Origin: an uncultured Oscillospiraceae bacterium
GTDB taxonomy: Bacteria > Bacillota > Clostridia > Oscillospirales > Oscillospiraceae
Direction: 5' to 3'
Length of the DNA stretch: 29,186 bases
Assembly: GCA_900756575.1 (NCBI GenBank)
Contig: CAAEKQ010000125.1
Location: 1-29,186 of the forward strand
The notes beneath the pieces were generated by a model, which searched no databases, was not told the DNA's origin, and saw nothing but the letters and a program-made list of their open reading frames with translations. Of the stretch, positions 1-8,308 are shown piece after piece. Positions within the stretch are counted from its first letter, which is position 1, and every line of letters begins with the position of its first letter. Made by a program: the position numbers and the translations under genes.

Positions 1-1669
1 CCACTACGATGGAGCCCATGGACGCGCCCAACGCCGTCTCAATGGCAACGGTATATTCGTCCTTGGTGCGCAGCAGCTGGGATACCGGCCCGTGAATGTG
101 CCGGAGATTTCCCCGGGCTGACTCCTGCATGACGATTCTGGTGGCTTTGGAGTAGCCCTCGTAGTCCTTCTCCATCTCCCGGTACATCCGGATCTTGGAG
201 TCCATGGTATCCCGCCCGATTTTCAGCTGGGACACCTGCTCCTGGAGCTGCTGGCGCTTTTTGATGCGGCCCTGAGACCGGAGCATATAGCCGCTGATGG
301 TGTTTTTGAGATCGGCGGCCTGCTGCTTGGCCTGTTCCAGGGCAGCGTTGCAGGCTTCCGCCTGAGTCATCGTTTCGGCCCGCTTGCCCTGGGCCTCCTG
401 ATAGCCGGTCTCCACCTGAATCTTGCGATCGGTGATATTCTTGACACTCTGGCGGTTGGCTGCAATGGTGGTTTCCAGCTGGGCCAGTGTGGTCTGATTG
501 TCGGTAAATTCCCGCTGGAGCGCAGTCAGGGCATCGGATTTTTCCCTAGCACTCTGCTGCATCCGGACCAGCTTGCTTTCCTGCTCCCCCCGAAGGGCCT
601 GCTGGGTCTCGGTCTCCTGTTCGATCTCCCGGAGACGGCGCTGGCGGGCTGCAATCTGAGACTGCAAATCTCCGCTGCGGCTTTCCTGATCTGACAGCTC
701 CCCCTCCAGGCGGCGGATATTCGCCTCGTTGCCCTGGCGGCGGGTGGTGAGCACGGCGGCTTCACTGCGGGTCTCGGCCAGCTCGCTTTCCAGCTGAGAA
801 ATGCCCGCGCGGATGCTTTCCGCCTCCAGATCCATATTTCGAAGATCCTCGGAGAGCTTTTCCGCCCGGGCATAGAGCTCCTCCAGCCCGGTCTTTCCCT
901 GCTCCAGAATGAACTTGGCGGAGGCATAGTCCGCCTCGGCCTTTTTCGCGGTTTCCGACAGCTTTTCCAGCTGTGAAAGCCACACGGTGACCTCCAGACC
1001 ACGAAGCTCGTCCCGGAAAATCAGGTATTTCTTGGCCTTCTCCGCCTGCTCCCGCAGGGGGGTGACCTGTAATTCCAGCTCGGAGATCTTATCGTTGATG
1101 CGCAGAAGATTGTCTCCGGTCTGCTGGAGCTTCCGCTCGGTCTCCTCTTTCCGGTGGCGGTATTTGGAGATGCCCGCCGCCTCCTCAAAAATCTCACGGC
1201 GATCCGTGGATTTTGCGGACAGGATCTCGTCAATACGGCCCTGCCCAATGTTGCAGTAGCCCTCTTTGCCAAGGCCTGTGTCCATAAACAGCTCGTTGAT
1301 GTCCCGCAGCCGGGCGGACTGGCGGTTGATATAGTATTCACTGTCTCCGGAGCGATAATACCGCCGGGTCACCATCACCTCGGAGGATTCCAGCCCGAAA
1401 ATATGGGCAGTATTGTCCAGCACCAGAGATACCTCCGCAAACCCCACCTGGGGCCGCTTGAGGGTACCGCCAAAGATGACATCCTCCATTTTGCTGCCGC
1501 GCAAGGCCTTGGTGCTCATTTCTCCCATGACCCAGCGGATGGCGTCGGAGATATTCGATTTGCCGCTGCCGTTGGGCCCTACAATGGCGGTGATATCGCT
1601 GCCAAAGGTCATAACGGTTTTATCCGGGAAGGACTTAAAGCCCTGGATTTCGATTGCCTTTAAGTACAC
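1..1669 (-). CDS. smc: Chromosome segregation protein SMC, N-terminal part (cut by window edge)
   Basis: This encodes the first 556 residues of SMC, the ATPase that with ScpA/ScpB forms the bacterial condensin. The start is GTG at 1669, with a GAGGTGA ribosome-binding site just upstream (about 1674-1680). The N-terminus reads MYLKAIEIQGFKSF, typical of SMC head domains. A Walker A motif GPNGSGKS lies near residues 32-39, followed by SDAIRWVMGE. After about residue 165 the sequence becomes a long Glu/Gln/Arg/Lys-rich coiled coil. A stretch near residue 520 onward (GNLRHIHGPV, then TALGASMGSIVV) resembles the beginning of the hinge. The second coiled coil and the Walker B/signature half lie beyond position 1. 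It is downstream of rnc and a radical SAM gene, a common Clostridial order. The assignment is secure. Confidence 0.95.
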   Translation of the reverse strand, partial: MYLKAIEIQGFKSFPDKTVMTFGSDITAIVGPNGSGKSNISDAIRWVMGEMSTKALRGSKMEDVIFGGTLKRPQVGFAEVSLVLDNTAHIFGLESSEVMVTRRYYRSGDSEYYINRQSARLRDINELFMDTGLGKEGYCNIGQGRIDEILSAKSTDRREIFEEAAGISKYRHRKEETERKLQQTGDNLLRINDKISELELQVTPLREQAEKAKKYLIFRDELRGLEVTVWLSQLEKLSETAKKAEADYASAKFILEQGKTGLEELYARAEKLSEDLRNMDLEAESIRAGISQLESELAETRSEAAVLTTRRQGNEANIRRLEGELSDQESRSGDLQSQIAARQRRLREIEQETETQQALRGEQESKLVRMQQSAREKSDALTALQREFTDNQTTLAQLETTIAANRQSVKNITDRKIQVETGYQEAQGKRAETMTQAEACNAALEQAKQQAADLKNTISGYMLRSQGRIKKRQQLQEQVSQLKIGRDTMDSKIRMYREMEKDYEGYSKATRIVMQESARGNLRHIHGPVSQLLRTKDEYTVAIETALGASMGSIVV

Positions 1670-1719
1670 GGGTTCACCTCATAATTTCATGTGTTTAACC
1701 TATATATGATATCAGGTAA

Positions 1720-2721
1720 TCACTGATTTTTCAAGAAAATATCCCACTCTGCCCCGCCAATTGGCCGAACTTTTATGGACGAAAGCCCGAACCGCTCCCG
1801 AAGATCGCAAATATTCTCCCGTTTCTGCCCCACCATCACAGAAATCCGCCGGGGATGCACATAAAAGACCGCATCCCTGATCTCCGGCTGCGCGGACAAC
1901 AGCTGCTCCGCCCGATTCCGATACATCCGGGACAGCACCCGCTCCCCCAGTGCCGGATCATAGGCCCCTGCCACCGCCTCGCCCCCGGACAGCTCCTCTG
2001 TGGGGTTCAGTCCCACCCGGATCACCGGGATGTCCGCCGTCAGAAACAGCTCATACAGCTCTGCGCAGAGCGCCACCGCCGATTCTACACTCTGGGGTTG
2101 ATAGTCTCCCCGGAGCATCATCCGGTGCAATTCTGTATTTCTCAGCACCACCGTGGGATAAATCCGCACGCCCTGGGGCTTTAATGCGATCAGTGCCTTG
2201 GCCGTGGCGATGGAGGCTTCCCCGTCGTCCCCCGGCAGTCCCGTCATCATCTGGAGCACCTGGTCAAGGCCCCCCTGATACAGGAGTGTGCTGGCCCGAA
2301 TCGTATCCTCCCGGGTATGGCCGCGGCCGGAGAGCCTGAGCACCCGATTGTCCATGGACTGGCAGCCCAGCTCCACGGTGGTCACGCCGTATGCCTTTAA
2401 TCGCGCCACAGTCTCAGGATCCACCGCATCGGGCCGGGTAGAAAGGCGGATGCTTTCAAGGCGCCCGTCCCGGAGATAGGGTTTCGCCGCGCCCAATAGC
2501 GTTTCCTGGGTTTCGGGCTTCATGGCCGTAAAGCTCCCCCCGTAAAAGGCCAGCTGACAGCCCTCCCCCGCCCAGGGAAGCGCTTCTTCGATCTCCCGCG
2601 CCACATCATCCGGGGTCACAGGCGTATCCATGCCGGTGATCTTCTTCTGATCGCAGAACACACAGGCGCAGGGGCAGCCCGCATGGGGGATAAACAGCGG
2701 AATGATCCGATTTTTTGCCAT
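1720..2721 (-). CDS. Radical SAM protein of the rnc-smc neighbourhood
   Basis: This 333-residue protein carries the radical SAM iron-sulfur motif CxxxCxxC at C16, C20 and C23 (HAGCPCACVFCDQ). It therefore should bind a [4Fe-4S] cluster and cleave S-adenosylmethionine. A glycine-rich SAM-binding strand (FYGGSFTAM) and the pattern of a partial TIM barrel follow. The C-terminal 80 residues (HPRRISVMVGQ, then RPIGG) form a separate extension found in this family, which annotation pipelines often call Elp3-like or coproporphyrinogen-oxidase-like. No acetyltransferase domain of true Elp3 is visible. The substrate is unknown. It starts at ATG 2721 after an AGGTGA, and lies between rnc and smc on the same strand, so it is probably co-transcribed with them. 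Family confidence is high, but no specific function is claimed. Confidence 0.85.
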   Translation of the reverse strand: MAKNRIIPLFIPHAGCPCACVFCDQKKITGMDTPVTPDDVAREIEEALPWAGEGCQLAFYGGSFTAMKPETQETLLGAAKPYLRDGRLESIRLSTRPDAVDPETVARLKAYGVTTVELGCQSMDNRVLRLSGRGHTREDTIRASTLLYQGGLDQVLQMMTGLPGDDGEASIATAKALIALKPQGVRIYPTVVLRNTELHRMMLRGDYQPQSVESAVALCAELYELFLTADIPVIRVGLNPTEELSGGEAVAGAYDPALGERVLSRMYRNRAEQLLSAQPEIRDAVFYVHPRRISVMVGQKRENICDLRERFGLSSIKVRPIGGAEWDIFLKNQ

Positions 2722-2739
2722 ACCTTCACCTACAAATCC

Positions 2740-2783
2740 GGGCGCATTGCAAAGCAGAAGGCAACCTGTTTTGCAATACGCCC
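2740..2783 (-). other. Imperfect inverted repeat between rnc and the radical SAM gene
   Basis: Positions 2740-2753 and 2770-2783 are complementary over 14 bases with a single C/A mismatch, leaving a 16-nt loop. There is no T-run on the minus strand, so this is not a classical intrinsic terminator. It begins 7 nt after the rnc stop and would fold in the polycistronic mRNA. It could be a processing site or a spacer. Confidence 0.5.
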
Positions 2784-2790
2784 TTGATGG

Positions 2791-3471
2791 TTATTCGCCG
2801 GGATAGAGTGCCTGAATGGCAGCATGGGCCGCCGCCTGCTCCGCGCGCTTTTTGCTGCTGCCGGAACCTGCGCCCACAACTTTTCCATTGAGGCTGACTT
2901 CTACCTGAAAGCTCTTATCATGGTCGGGGCCGCTCTCCCCCACCAACGCATAGGAAATCACCTGATCCCGCGCCCGCTGCACCAGCTCCTGGAAGCGGGT
3001 CTTATAGTCGTCGGTGCCCTTGCACTTTCCCTCTTTCTGGAGGATGAACCGCCCGATGATCCGGGTGGGCACCTCCATGCCGCCGTCGAGATAGCTGGCC
3101 GCCAATACGGCTTCCACCGCATCCGCCAGCATCGAGGGCCGATGACTGCCGCCCCCATGACTCTCGCCGTGGCCCAGGCGCAGCACCTTGCCCAGCTCCA
3201 GCCGGGTTGCTACCTCATAAAGGCTCTTTTCGCAGACCAGCTCTGCCCGCAGCTTGGTGAGCTCCCCCTCGGGCTTATCCGGATGGGTGCGGTAGAGATA
3301 CTCCGCCACCACCAGGCCTAAAATCGCGTCACCCAGGAACTCCAGCCGCTCGTTGCTGCCCATTCCCTCCCGCTTATGCTCGTTGGCATAGGAACTGTGG
3401 GTCAGCGCATTTTGCAGCAGCTGGGGATTCTTGAAGGTATAGCCCAGCTTCTGCTGAAATTCTTCCAGCAA
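2791..3471 (-). CDS. rnc: Ribonuclease III
   Basis: This is a double-strand-specific endoribonuclease (226 aa, normal length) that matures rRNA precursors and cleaves structured mRNAs. The RNase III signature NERLEFLGDAILGLVV is at residues 40-55, giving the catalytic acidic residues E44 and D48. The second acidic pair, D117 and E120, lies in ADAVEAVLAA. A double-stranded RNA-binding domain covers about residues 154-224 and ends with KKRAEQAAAHAAI. No ATG fits the family N-terminus, so the start is read as TTG at 3471, with an AGGA 5 nt upstream. It follows plsX by 42 nt with no acpP gene in between, although acpP commonly sits there in Firmicutes. Confidence 0.96.
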   Translation of the reverse strand: MLEEFQQKLGYTFKNPQLLQNALTHSSYANEHKREGMGSNERLEFLGDAILGLVVAEYLYRTHPDKPEGELTKLRAELVCEKSLYEVATRLELGKVLRLGHGESHGGGSHRPSMLADAVEAVLAASYLDGGMEVPTRIIGRFILQKEGKCKGTDDYKTRFQELVQRARDQVISYALVGESGPDHDKSFQVEVSLNGKVVGAGSGSSKKRAEQAAAHAAIQALYPGE

Positions 3472-3513
3472 TGAAATCCTTCCCTTCTATCGCTTCCATG
3501 GACTTCCATGGAT

Positions 3514-4548
3514 TTAGTCTTTCACCTTTGTTTTACCGGGAGTCATCTTGTCGATGTTGTCGGCAATGGCCTGGCACACGCCGCTGTCCACGCACAGCTT
3601 GGCCTGACGAATGGCGTTCTGCATGGCGTAAGCATCGGAGGAGCCATGTGCCTTTACCACCGGCTTTGTGACGCCCAGGAACATGGAGCCGCCCACCTCC
3701 CGGGAATCCAGCAGCTTCTTAAACTCGTCCATGCCGCCCTTGCACAGGAGATAGCCCAGCTTGGTGGACAGGGAGCTTTTGAACATCTCCTTGAGCTTGT
3801 GGGCCATGAAAATCGCCGTGCCTTCAATGCTCTTGAGCAGAATGTTGCCGCTAAAGCCGTCGCACACCACCACGTCCACCTTGCCCGTGGGCACATCTCT
3901 TGCTTCCACGTTGCCAACGAAGTTCAGCTCGCCCTCGTCTCCGGCCTTTTTGAGCAGCGCATAGGCTTCCTTCTGGAGTTCCCGGCCCTTGGTTTCCTCG
4001 GCGCCGTTGTTCAGCAGGCCCACCCGGGGCCCCACAATCCCCAGGTACCGCTCGGCATAGAACGAACCCATATAGCCGAATTGCAGCAGGTATTCGGGGG
4101 TACACTCATTGTTTGCGCCTGCATCAAGAATGACGCACTTGCCCGTCTCCGTGGGGCAGACGGGGGATACGGCGGCACGCTTAATGCCCTTAATGCGCTT
4201 TGCCACCAGGGTTGCCACAGTCAGCAGTGCGCCGGTATTGCCTGCGGAGACAAACGCATCGCCCTGGCCCTTTGCCAGCAGCTGTGCGCCCACCACCATG
4301 GAGGAATCCCTGCCGGTATGAAGCACCGCCGTGGGATTGTCGCACATGGTCACCACCTGAGAGGCAAATGCCACCTCCACCCCGGGGGGCAGGGTGTCGA
4401 TGCCCTCCTCTTTCAGGCATTCCAGGATCTTTTCGCTCTGGCCCACCAGAATGATCTCCACGTCATAGGCCTTTGCCGCAGCAATGGCGCCCATCACCGG
4501 GGCCTTGGGGGCGTTGTCGCCGCCCATGGCGTCTACGATAATCTTCAT
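3514..4548 (-). CDS. plsX: Phosphate acyltransferase PlsX
   Basis: PlsX converts acyl-ACP to acyl-phosphate, the acyl donor for PlsY in the first step of Gram-positive phospholipid synthesis. It is a peripheral membrane enzyme. The protein has 344 residues, the usual length, and starts with the family signature MKIIVDAMGGDNAP. Other recognisable segments are SAGNTGAL near residue 103 and VVCDGFSGNILLKS near residue 235. The ATG at 4548 is preceded by AAAGGAGC. It follows trmFO by 21 nt on the same strand and precedes rnc, so it is likely read as part of the topA-trmFO-plsX-rnc series. Confidence 0.96.
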   Translation of the reverse strand: MKIIVDAMGGDNAPKAPVMGAIAAAKAYDVEIILVGQSEKILECLKEEGIDTLPPGVEVAFASQVVTMCDNPTAVLHTGRDSSMVVGAQLLAKGQGDAFVSAGNTGALLTVATLVAKRIKGIKRAAVSPVCPTETGKCVILDAGANNECTPEYLLQFGYMGSFYAERYLGIVGPRVGLLNNGAEETKGRELQKEAYALLKKAGDEGELNFVGNVEARDVPTGKVDVVVCDGFSGNILLKSIEGTAIFMAHKLKEMFKSSLSTKLGYLLCKGGMDEFKKLLDSREVGGSMFLGVTKPVVKAHGSSDAYAMQNAIRQAKLCVDSGVCQAIADNIDKMTPGKTKVKD

Positions 4549-4569
4549 AGGATGCTCCTTTCGCCCGCA

Positions 4570-5880
4570 TTACATCCGGGCAATGATTTCATCAATGGCG
4601 GCAAGCGCCCTGCGGCTTACCTCCAGATAACGGTCATGCTTTTTCCCCTTGAACTTGTAGTTCAGCTGGTCAATGATGCCGAAATTCACATTCATGGGCT
4701 GGAATTTTACCACGCTTTCGTCGCTGATGTACCCAGCCAATGCGCCGATGGCCGTATAGGTGGGAAAATTCAGCGGCTCACCTCCCAAAATTGTCCGTCC
4801 CATTTCCAGCGCTGCCAGCATACCGGAGGCGGTGGACTCGATATAGCCCTCCACGCCGGTCATCTGTCCGGCAAAAGCGATGTTCGGGTTCTTCCGGGCC
4901 CGGTAATAGCGATCCAGCAGCCGCGGAGAATCCAGATAGGTGTTCCGGTGCATCACGCCATAGCGGAGATATTCCGCGTGAGAAAGGGCCGGGATCATGG
5001 AAAACACCCGCTTCTGCTCCGGCCAGCGGAGATGGGTCTGGAAGCCCACAATGTTATACACGGTGCCGGTGCGGTTGTCCTTCCGCAGCTGTACCACCGC
5101 ATAGGGTTCCTTGCCGGTTTTGGGGTCCTTGAGGCCCACAGGCTTCAGTGGACCGTAGCGCAGGGTATCCTCTCCCCGCCGGGCCATGACCTCCACGGGC
5201 ATACAGCCTTCAAAGACTTTTTTGTCCTCAAAGCCATGCACCGCTGCTTCCTCTGCATTCGAAAGCTCCCGGACAAAGTCCAGATACTGCTGCCGGTCCA
5301 TGGCGCAGTTGATGTAATCCGCAGACCCCTTGTCATAGCGGGAGGCAAACCAGCAGTGATCCATGTCCAGGGATTCAAAGCTCACAAGAGGGGCTGCCGC
5401 GTCATAGAAGTTCAGGCCCTTTGCACCGCCGAAATAGTCGGAAATCGCCGCCGCCATGGGATCGGAGGTCAGAGGGCCGGTAGCAATGATCGCCGGGACC
5501 TCGGGGACCTCCGTGAGCTCCTCATGAACGATCTCGATGTTCTCATGCTCCTCCAGCGCCTTTGTGATGGCCGCAGCAAATGCCACCCGATCCACTGCCA
5601 ATGCACCGCCTGCTTCCACGCGGTTTTCCTCGGCGCAGCGCATAATCAGGCTGCCCAGGTGCCGCAGCTCTTCCTTCAAAAGACCAATGGCATTCGCCAG
5701 AGAATCACCCCGAAGGGAGTTGGAGCAGACCAGCTCGCCGAACAGATCCGACTGATGGGCCGGGGTCTTTTTCTCCGGCTTCATCTCAACGAGCCGCACC
5801 TTGAGGCCCATATTCGCCAGCTGCCACGCCGCTTCGCTTCCGGCCAGCCCCGCGCCGACTACGGTAATATCATGCTTCAT
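4570..5880 (-). CDS. trmFO: Methylenetetrahydrofolate-tRNA-(uracil-5-)-methyltransferase
   Basis: TrmFO is a flavoprotein that methylates U54 of the tRNA T-loop, using methylenetetrahydrofolate and FADH2 rather than SAM. The protein has 436 residues. The FAD-binding glycine motif VGAGLAGSEAA is at residues 8-18. The two functionally important cysteines of the family appear as C52 (ELVCSNSLRGD) and C226 (FEGCMPVEVMARRG). The C-terminal TGVEGYIES segment is also typical. The ATG at 5880 overlaps the end of topA by 11 nt and uses a GGAGG inside the topA coding sequence, so translation is probably coupled to topA. The dprA-topA-trmFO order is classical for Firmicutes. Confidence 0.97.
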   Translation of the reverse strand: MKHDITVVGAGLAGSEAAWQLANMGLKVRLVEMKPEKKTPAHQSDLFGELVCSNSLRGDSLANAIGLLKEELRHLGSLIMRCAEENRVEAGGALAVDRVAFAAAITKALEEHENIEIVHEELTEVPEVPAIIATGPLTSDPMAAAISDYFGGAKGLNFYDAAAPLVSFESLDMDHCWFASRYDKGSADYINCAMDRQQYLDFVRELSNAEEAAVHGFEDKKVFEGCMPVEVMARRGEDTLRYGPLKPVGLKDPKTGKEPYAVVQLRKDNRTGTVYNIVGFQTHLRWPEQKRVFSMIPALSHAEYLRYGVMHRNTYLDSPRLLDRYYRARKNPNIAFAGQMTGVEGYIESTASGMLAALEMGRTILGGEPLNFPTYTAIGALAGYISDESVVKFQPMNVNFGIIDQLNYKFKGKKHDRYLEVSRRALAAIDEIIARM

Positions 5881-8248
5881 TGGCGAATTCCTCCGTGGGC
5901 GCGGCGGCCTTTTTCGTGGTTTTCTTCGCGGTGGTCTTTTTCGTAGTAGTCTTCTTTGTGGTCGTTTTCTTAGCTGCGGTCTTTTTCGTTGCGGTCTTCT
6001 TGGTGGTAGCCTTCTTCGCAGTGGACTTCTTGGCCACAGTTTTCTTTTCGGCGGCCTTTTCCGTCTTCACGGTTTCGGCTGCTTCGGCCTTGGTCTCAGC
6101 CTTGGCTGCCTCCGCTGCGGGCTCCTCGGTGGCTTTCTTCTTTCGATAGCCGCCGCGCAGCTCCTCTGGGGTGAAGTTCTCACATTCCTCATTGATGCAG
6201 AAGACCTTCTTCTGGCCCTTGCCGGATTTCTTAAACATGGTCTTGCCGCAGTAGGGGCAATCCTCGGCAGTGGGAACCTCCCAGGACATAAAGCCGCACT
6301 CCTTGCCCTTTTCGCAGGCATAGTAGGCATAGCCCCGCTGGCTCTTGCGCTTGAGCATCCCCGCGCCGCACTTGGGACAGCGTCCGGGCATCCGCTCAGC
6401 CAGAGGCTTGGTATTCTTACACTCAGGATAGCCGGGACATGCCAAAAACCGCCCGAACCGCCCGCTCTTAATGACCATATTCCGTCCGCAGAGCTCGCAA
6501 ATCTCATCGGTGACCTCGTCGGGCACCTTAATGCGGGTATCCTTTAATGCTTCCTCCGCGTCCTCCATCTCCTGATGAAAGGTTTTGTAGAAATCCCGGA
6601 GCACCTGCTTCCAGTAGACGTTTCCCGCCTCCACCTGGTCAAGCAGGCTCTCCATATGGGCAGTGAACGCCACGTCGATCACGTCCTGAAACCGATCCTT
6701 CATCAGCCCAGTGACCACCTCGCCCAGGGGCGTGGGGCTCAGGCGCTTGTCCTGCTTGATGACATATTCCCGGTCAAGGATCGTAGAGACCGTTGCCGCA
6801 TAGGTACTGGGTCGGCCTACGCCCTTTTCCTCCATGGCCTTGACCAGGGTTGCCTCGGTATACCGGGCCGGGGGCTGGGTGAAATGCTGCTGCTTCTCGT
6901 GGCCGGAAAGCAGAACCGTCTCCCCCTCCTGGAGATTGGGCAGCGGGGTCTGCTTTTCCTCGGTCTCGTCGTCCTTGCCCTCCTCATAGACGGCAATGAA
7001 GCCCGGGAATTTCAGGCTCTGATGGTTGGCCCGGAAAATATGTCCCGCAGATACGGTGTCGATGGACAGGGTGTCGTAAACGGCATTGGACATCTGAGAG
7101 GCCACAAACCGGCTCCATACCAGCCGGTACAGCTTATACTGCTCGGTGGTCAGGCTGCTCTTAATGGACTCAGGGTCCAGATTCACATTGCTGGGCCGGA
7201 TGGCTTCGTGGGCGTCCTGGGCGGCATTTTTCGTCTTATACCGTCGGGGGCCTTCCTTATAATAATCCTTGCCGTAGCGGCCTGTAATAAAGCTGCCCGC
7301 CGCAGCCAGCGCTTCCTCGGACAGCCGCAGGGAGTCGGTACGCATATAGGTAATGAGACCCACGGTGCCCTCCCCTGCCACGTCGATGCCTTCATACAGC
7401 ATCTGGGCAATGGCCATGGTGCGCCGGGGCGTCATGCCCAGCTTCCGGGAGGCCTCCTGCTGGAGGGTCGAGGTGATAAACGGCGGCGCGGGGGTGCGCT
7501 TTTTCTCCGAGCGCTTCACCGTGGACACCACAAAGGGGGCATTTTCCACGTCCCGCAGGATTTCATTCACTTCTTCCTCGCTGTGGAGCTCCCGCTTTTT
7601 GTTCTCGCCGTGATAATGGGCGGTGAACTTGCCGGGGCCGGCCATGCGCTGGAGTTCCACGTCGATGGACCAGTACTCCTGAGGCTGGAACGCGCGGATT
7701 TCCTCCTCCCGATCCACCACCATCCGGGTGGCCACAGACTGCACGCGGCCTGCGGACAGACCACGGCGGATCTTTTTCCACAGCAGCGGTGAGAGCTGAT
7801 AGCCCACAATGCGGTCCAGAATGCGCCGGGCCTGCTGAGCGTCCACCAGATCCTGGTCAATGGCTCTGGGATGCTGAATGCTGGTGCTGACCACATTCTT
7901 TGTGATCTCGTTAAAGGTAACGCGGTGAACCTGATCCTCCGGGAGATTCAGGAGATAGGTAAGGTGCCACGAGATGGCCTCTCCCTCCCGGTCCGGGTCA
8001 GTTGCCAGGTAGATGCGATCTACCGACTCGGCGGATTTCTTGAGATCCGCAATCACCGCTTCCTTGCCCTTCAGGGGCATATACTGGGGCTCAAAATCGC
8101 GCTCAATATCCACGCCCATTTTGCTCTTGGGCAGATCCCGCAGGTGGCCCATGCACGCCTTGACCTCATAGTCCGGCCCAAGATATTTTCCTATGGTCTT
8201 TGCCTTTGCCGGTGACTCGACAATGACAAGATTGGATGCGTTTGCCAT
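5870..8248 (-). CDS. topA: DNA topoisomerase I (type IA) with Lys/Thr-rich tail
   Basis: This enzyme relaxes negative supercoils by transient single-strand cleavage. The TOPRIM domain starts at LVIVESPAKAKTIG (residues 7-20, catalytic E11) and has the metal-binding TDPDREGE (residues 83-90). The active-site tyrosine is Y301 in LITYMRTDS. Three C4 zinc ribbons follow, with cysteines at 584/587/604/610, 624/627/645/651 and 664/667/684/689. The last 90 residues are a basic low-complexity tail with nine KKTxx-like pentapeptides. A TTG at 8251 is also in frame, but the ATG at 8248 has the better 7-nt spacing from GGAGG, giving 792 aa. It follows dprA by 60 nt. Confidence 0.97.
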   Translation of the reverse strand: MANASNLVIVESPAKAKTIGKYLGPDYEVKACMGHLRDLPKSKMGVDIERDFEPQYMPLKGKEAVIADLKKSAESVDRIYLATDPDREGEAISWHLTYLLNLPEDQVHRVTFNEITKNVVSTSIQHPRAIDQDLVDAQQARRILDRIVGYQLSPLLWKKIRRGLSAGRVQSVATRMVVDREEEIRAFQPQEYWSIDVELQRMAGPGKFTAHYHGENKKRELHSEEEVNEILRDVENAPFVVSTVKRSEKKRTPAPPFITSTLQQEASRKLGMTPRRTMAIAQMLYEGIDVAGEGTVGLITYMRTDSLRLSEEALAAAGSFITGRYGKDYYKEGPRRYKTKNAAQDAHEAIRPSNVNLDPESIKSSLTTEQYKLYRLVWSRFVASQMSNAVYDTLSIDTVSAGHIFRANHQSLKFPGFIAVYEEGKDDETEEKQTPLPNLQEGETVLLSGHEKQQHFTQPPARYTEATLVKAMEEKGVGRPSTYAATVSTILDREYVIKQDKRLSPTPLGEVVTGLMKDRFQDVIDVAFTAHMESLLDQVEAGNVYWKQVLRDFYKTFHQEMEDAEEALKDTRIKVPDEVTDEICELCGRNMVIKSGRFGRFLACPGYPECKNTKPLAERMPGRCPKCGAGMLKRKSQRGYAYYACEKGKECGFMSWEVPTAEDCPYCGKTMFKKSGKGQKKVFCINEECENFTPEELRGGYRKKKATEEPAAEAAKAETKAEAAETVKTEKAAEKKTVAKKSTAKKATTKKTATKKTAAKKTTTKKTTTKKTTAKKTTKKAAAPTEEFANEA
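5912..6046 (-). repeat. topA: Tandem 15-bp coding repeats in the 3' end of topA
   Basis: Nine consecutive five-codon units encode KK followed by three residues that are almost all Thr or Ala (TopA residues 735-779). The units are similar but not identical at the DNA level. The resulting tail is strongly basic and resembles histone H1-like C-termini. It would bind DNA non-specifically. Confidence 0.9.
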
Positions 8249-8267
8249 CAATGTTCCTCCGATGTCC

Positions 8268-8308
8268 GGGGCCCTTCTTCCCCGCAGACCGCCCTGTCTG
8301 CGTGCCCC
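8268..8308 (-). other. Nested hairpin between dprA and topA
   Basis: An inner perfect hairpin pairs 8284-8289 (GCAGAC) with 8296-8301 (GTCTGC). It is enclosed by an outer 5-bp helix of 8268-8272 (GGGGC) with 8304-8308 (GCCCC). On the minus strand no T-run follows, so it is probably not a strong terminator. It occupies most of the 60-nt spacer and could tune read-through or mRNA stability between the two genes. Confidence 0.45.

Noticed and set aside
3508..5946. 812-codon open frame on the plus strand
   Set aside because: It lies antisense across plsX and trmFO, both of which show full family motifs. Its translation is His/Gly/Leu-rich, as expected from the reverse frame of GC-rich genes, and matches no family.
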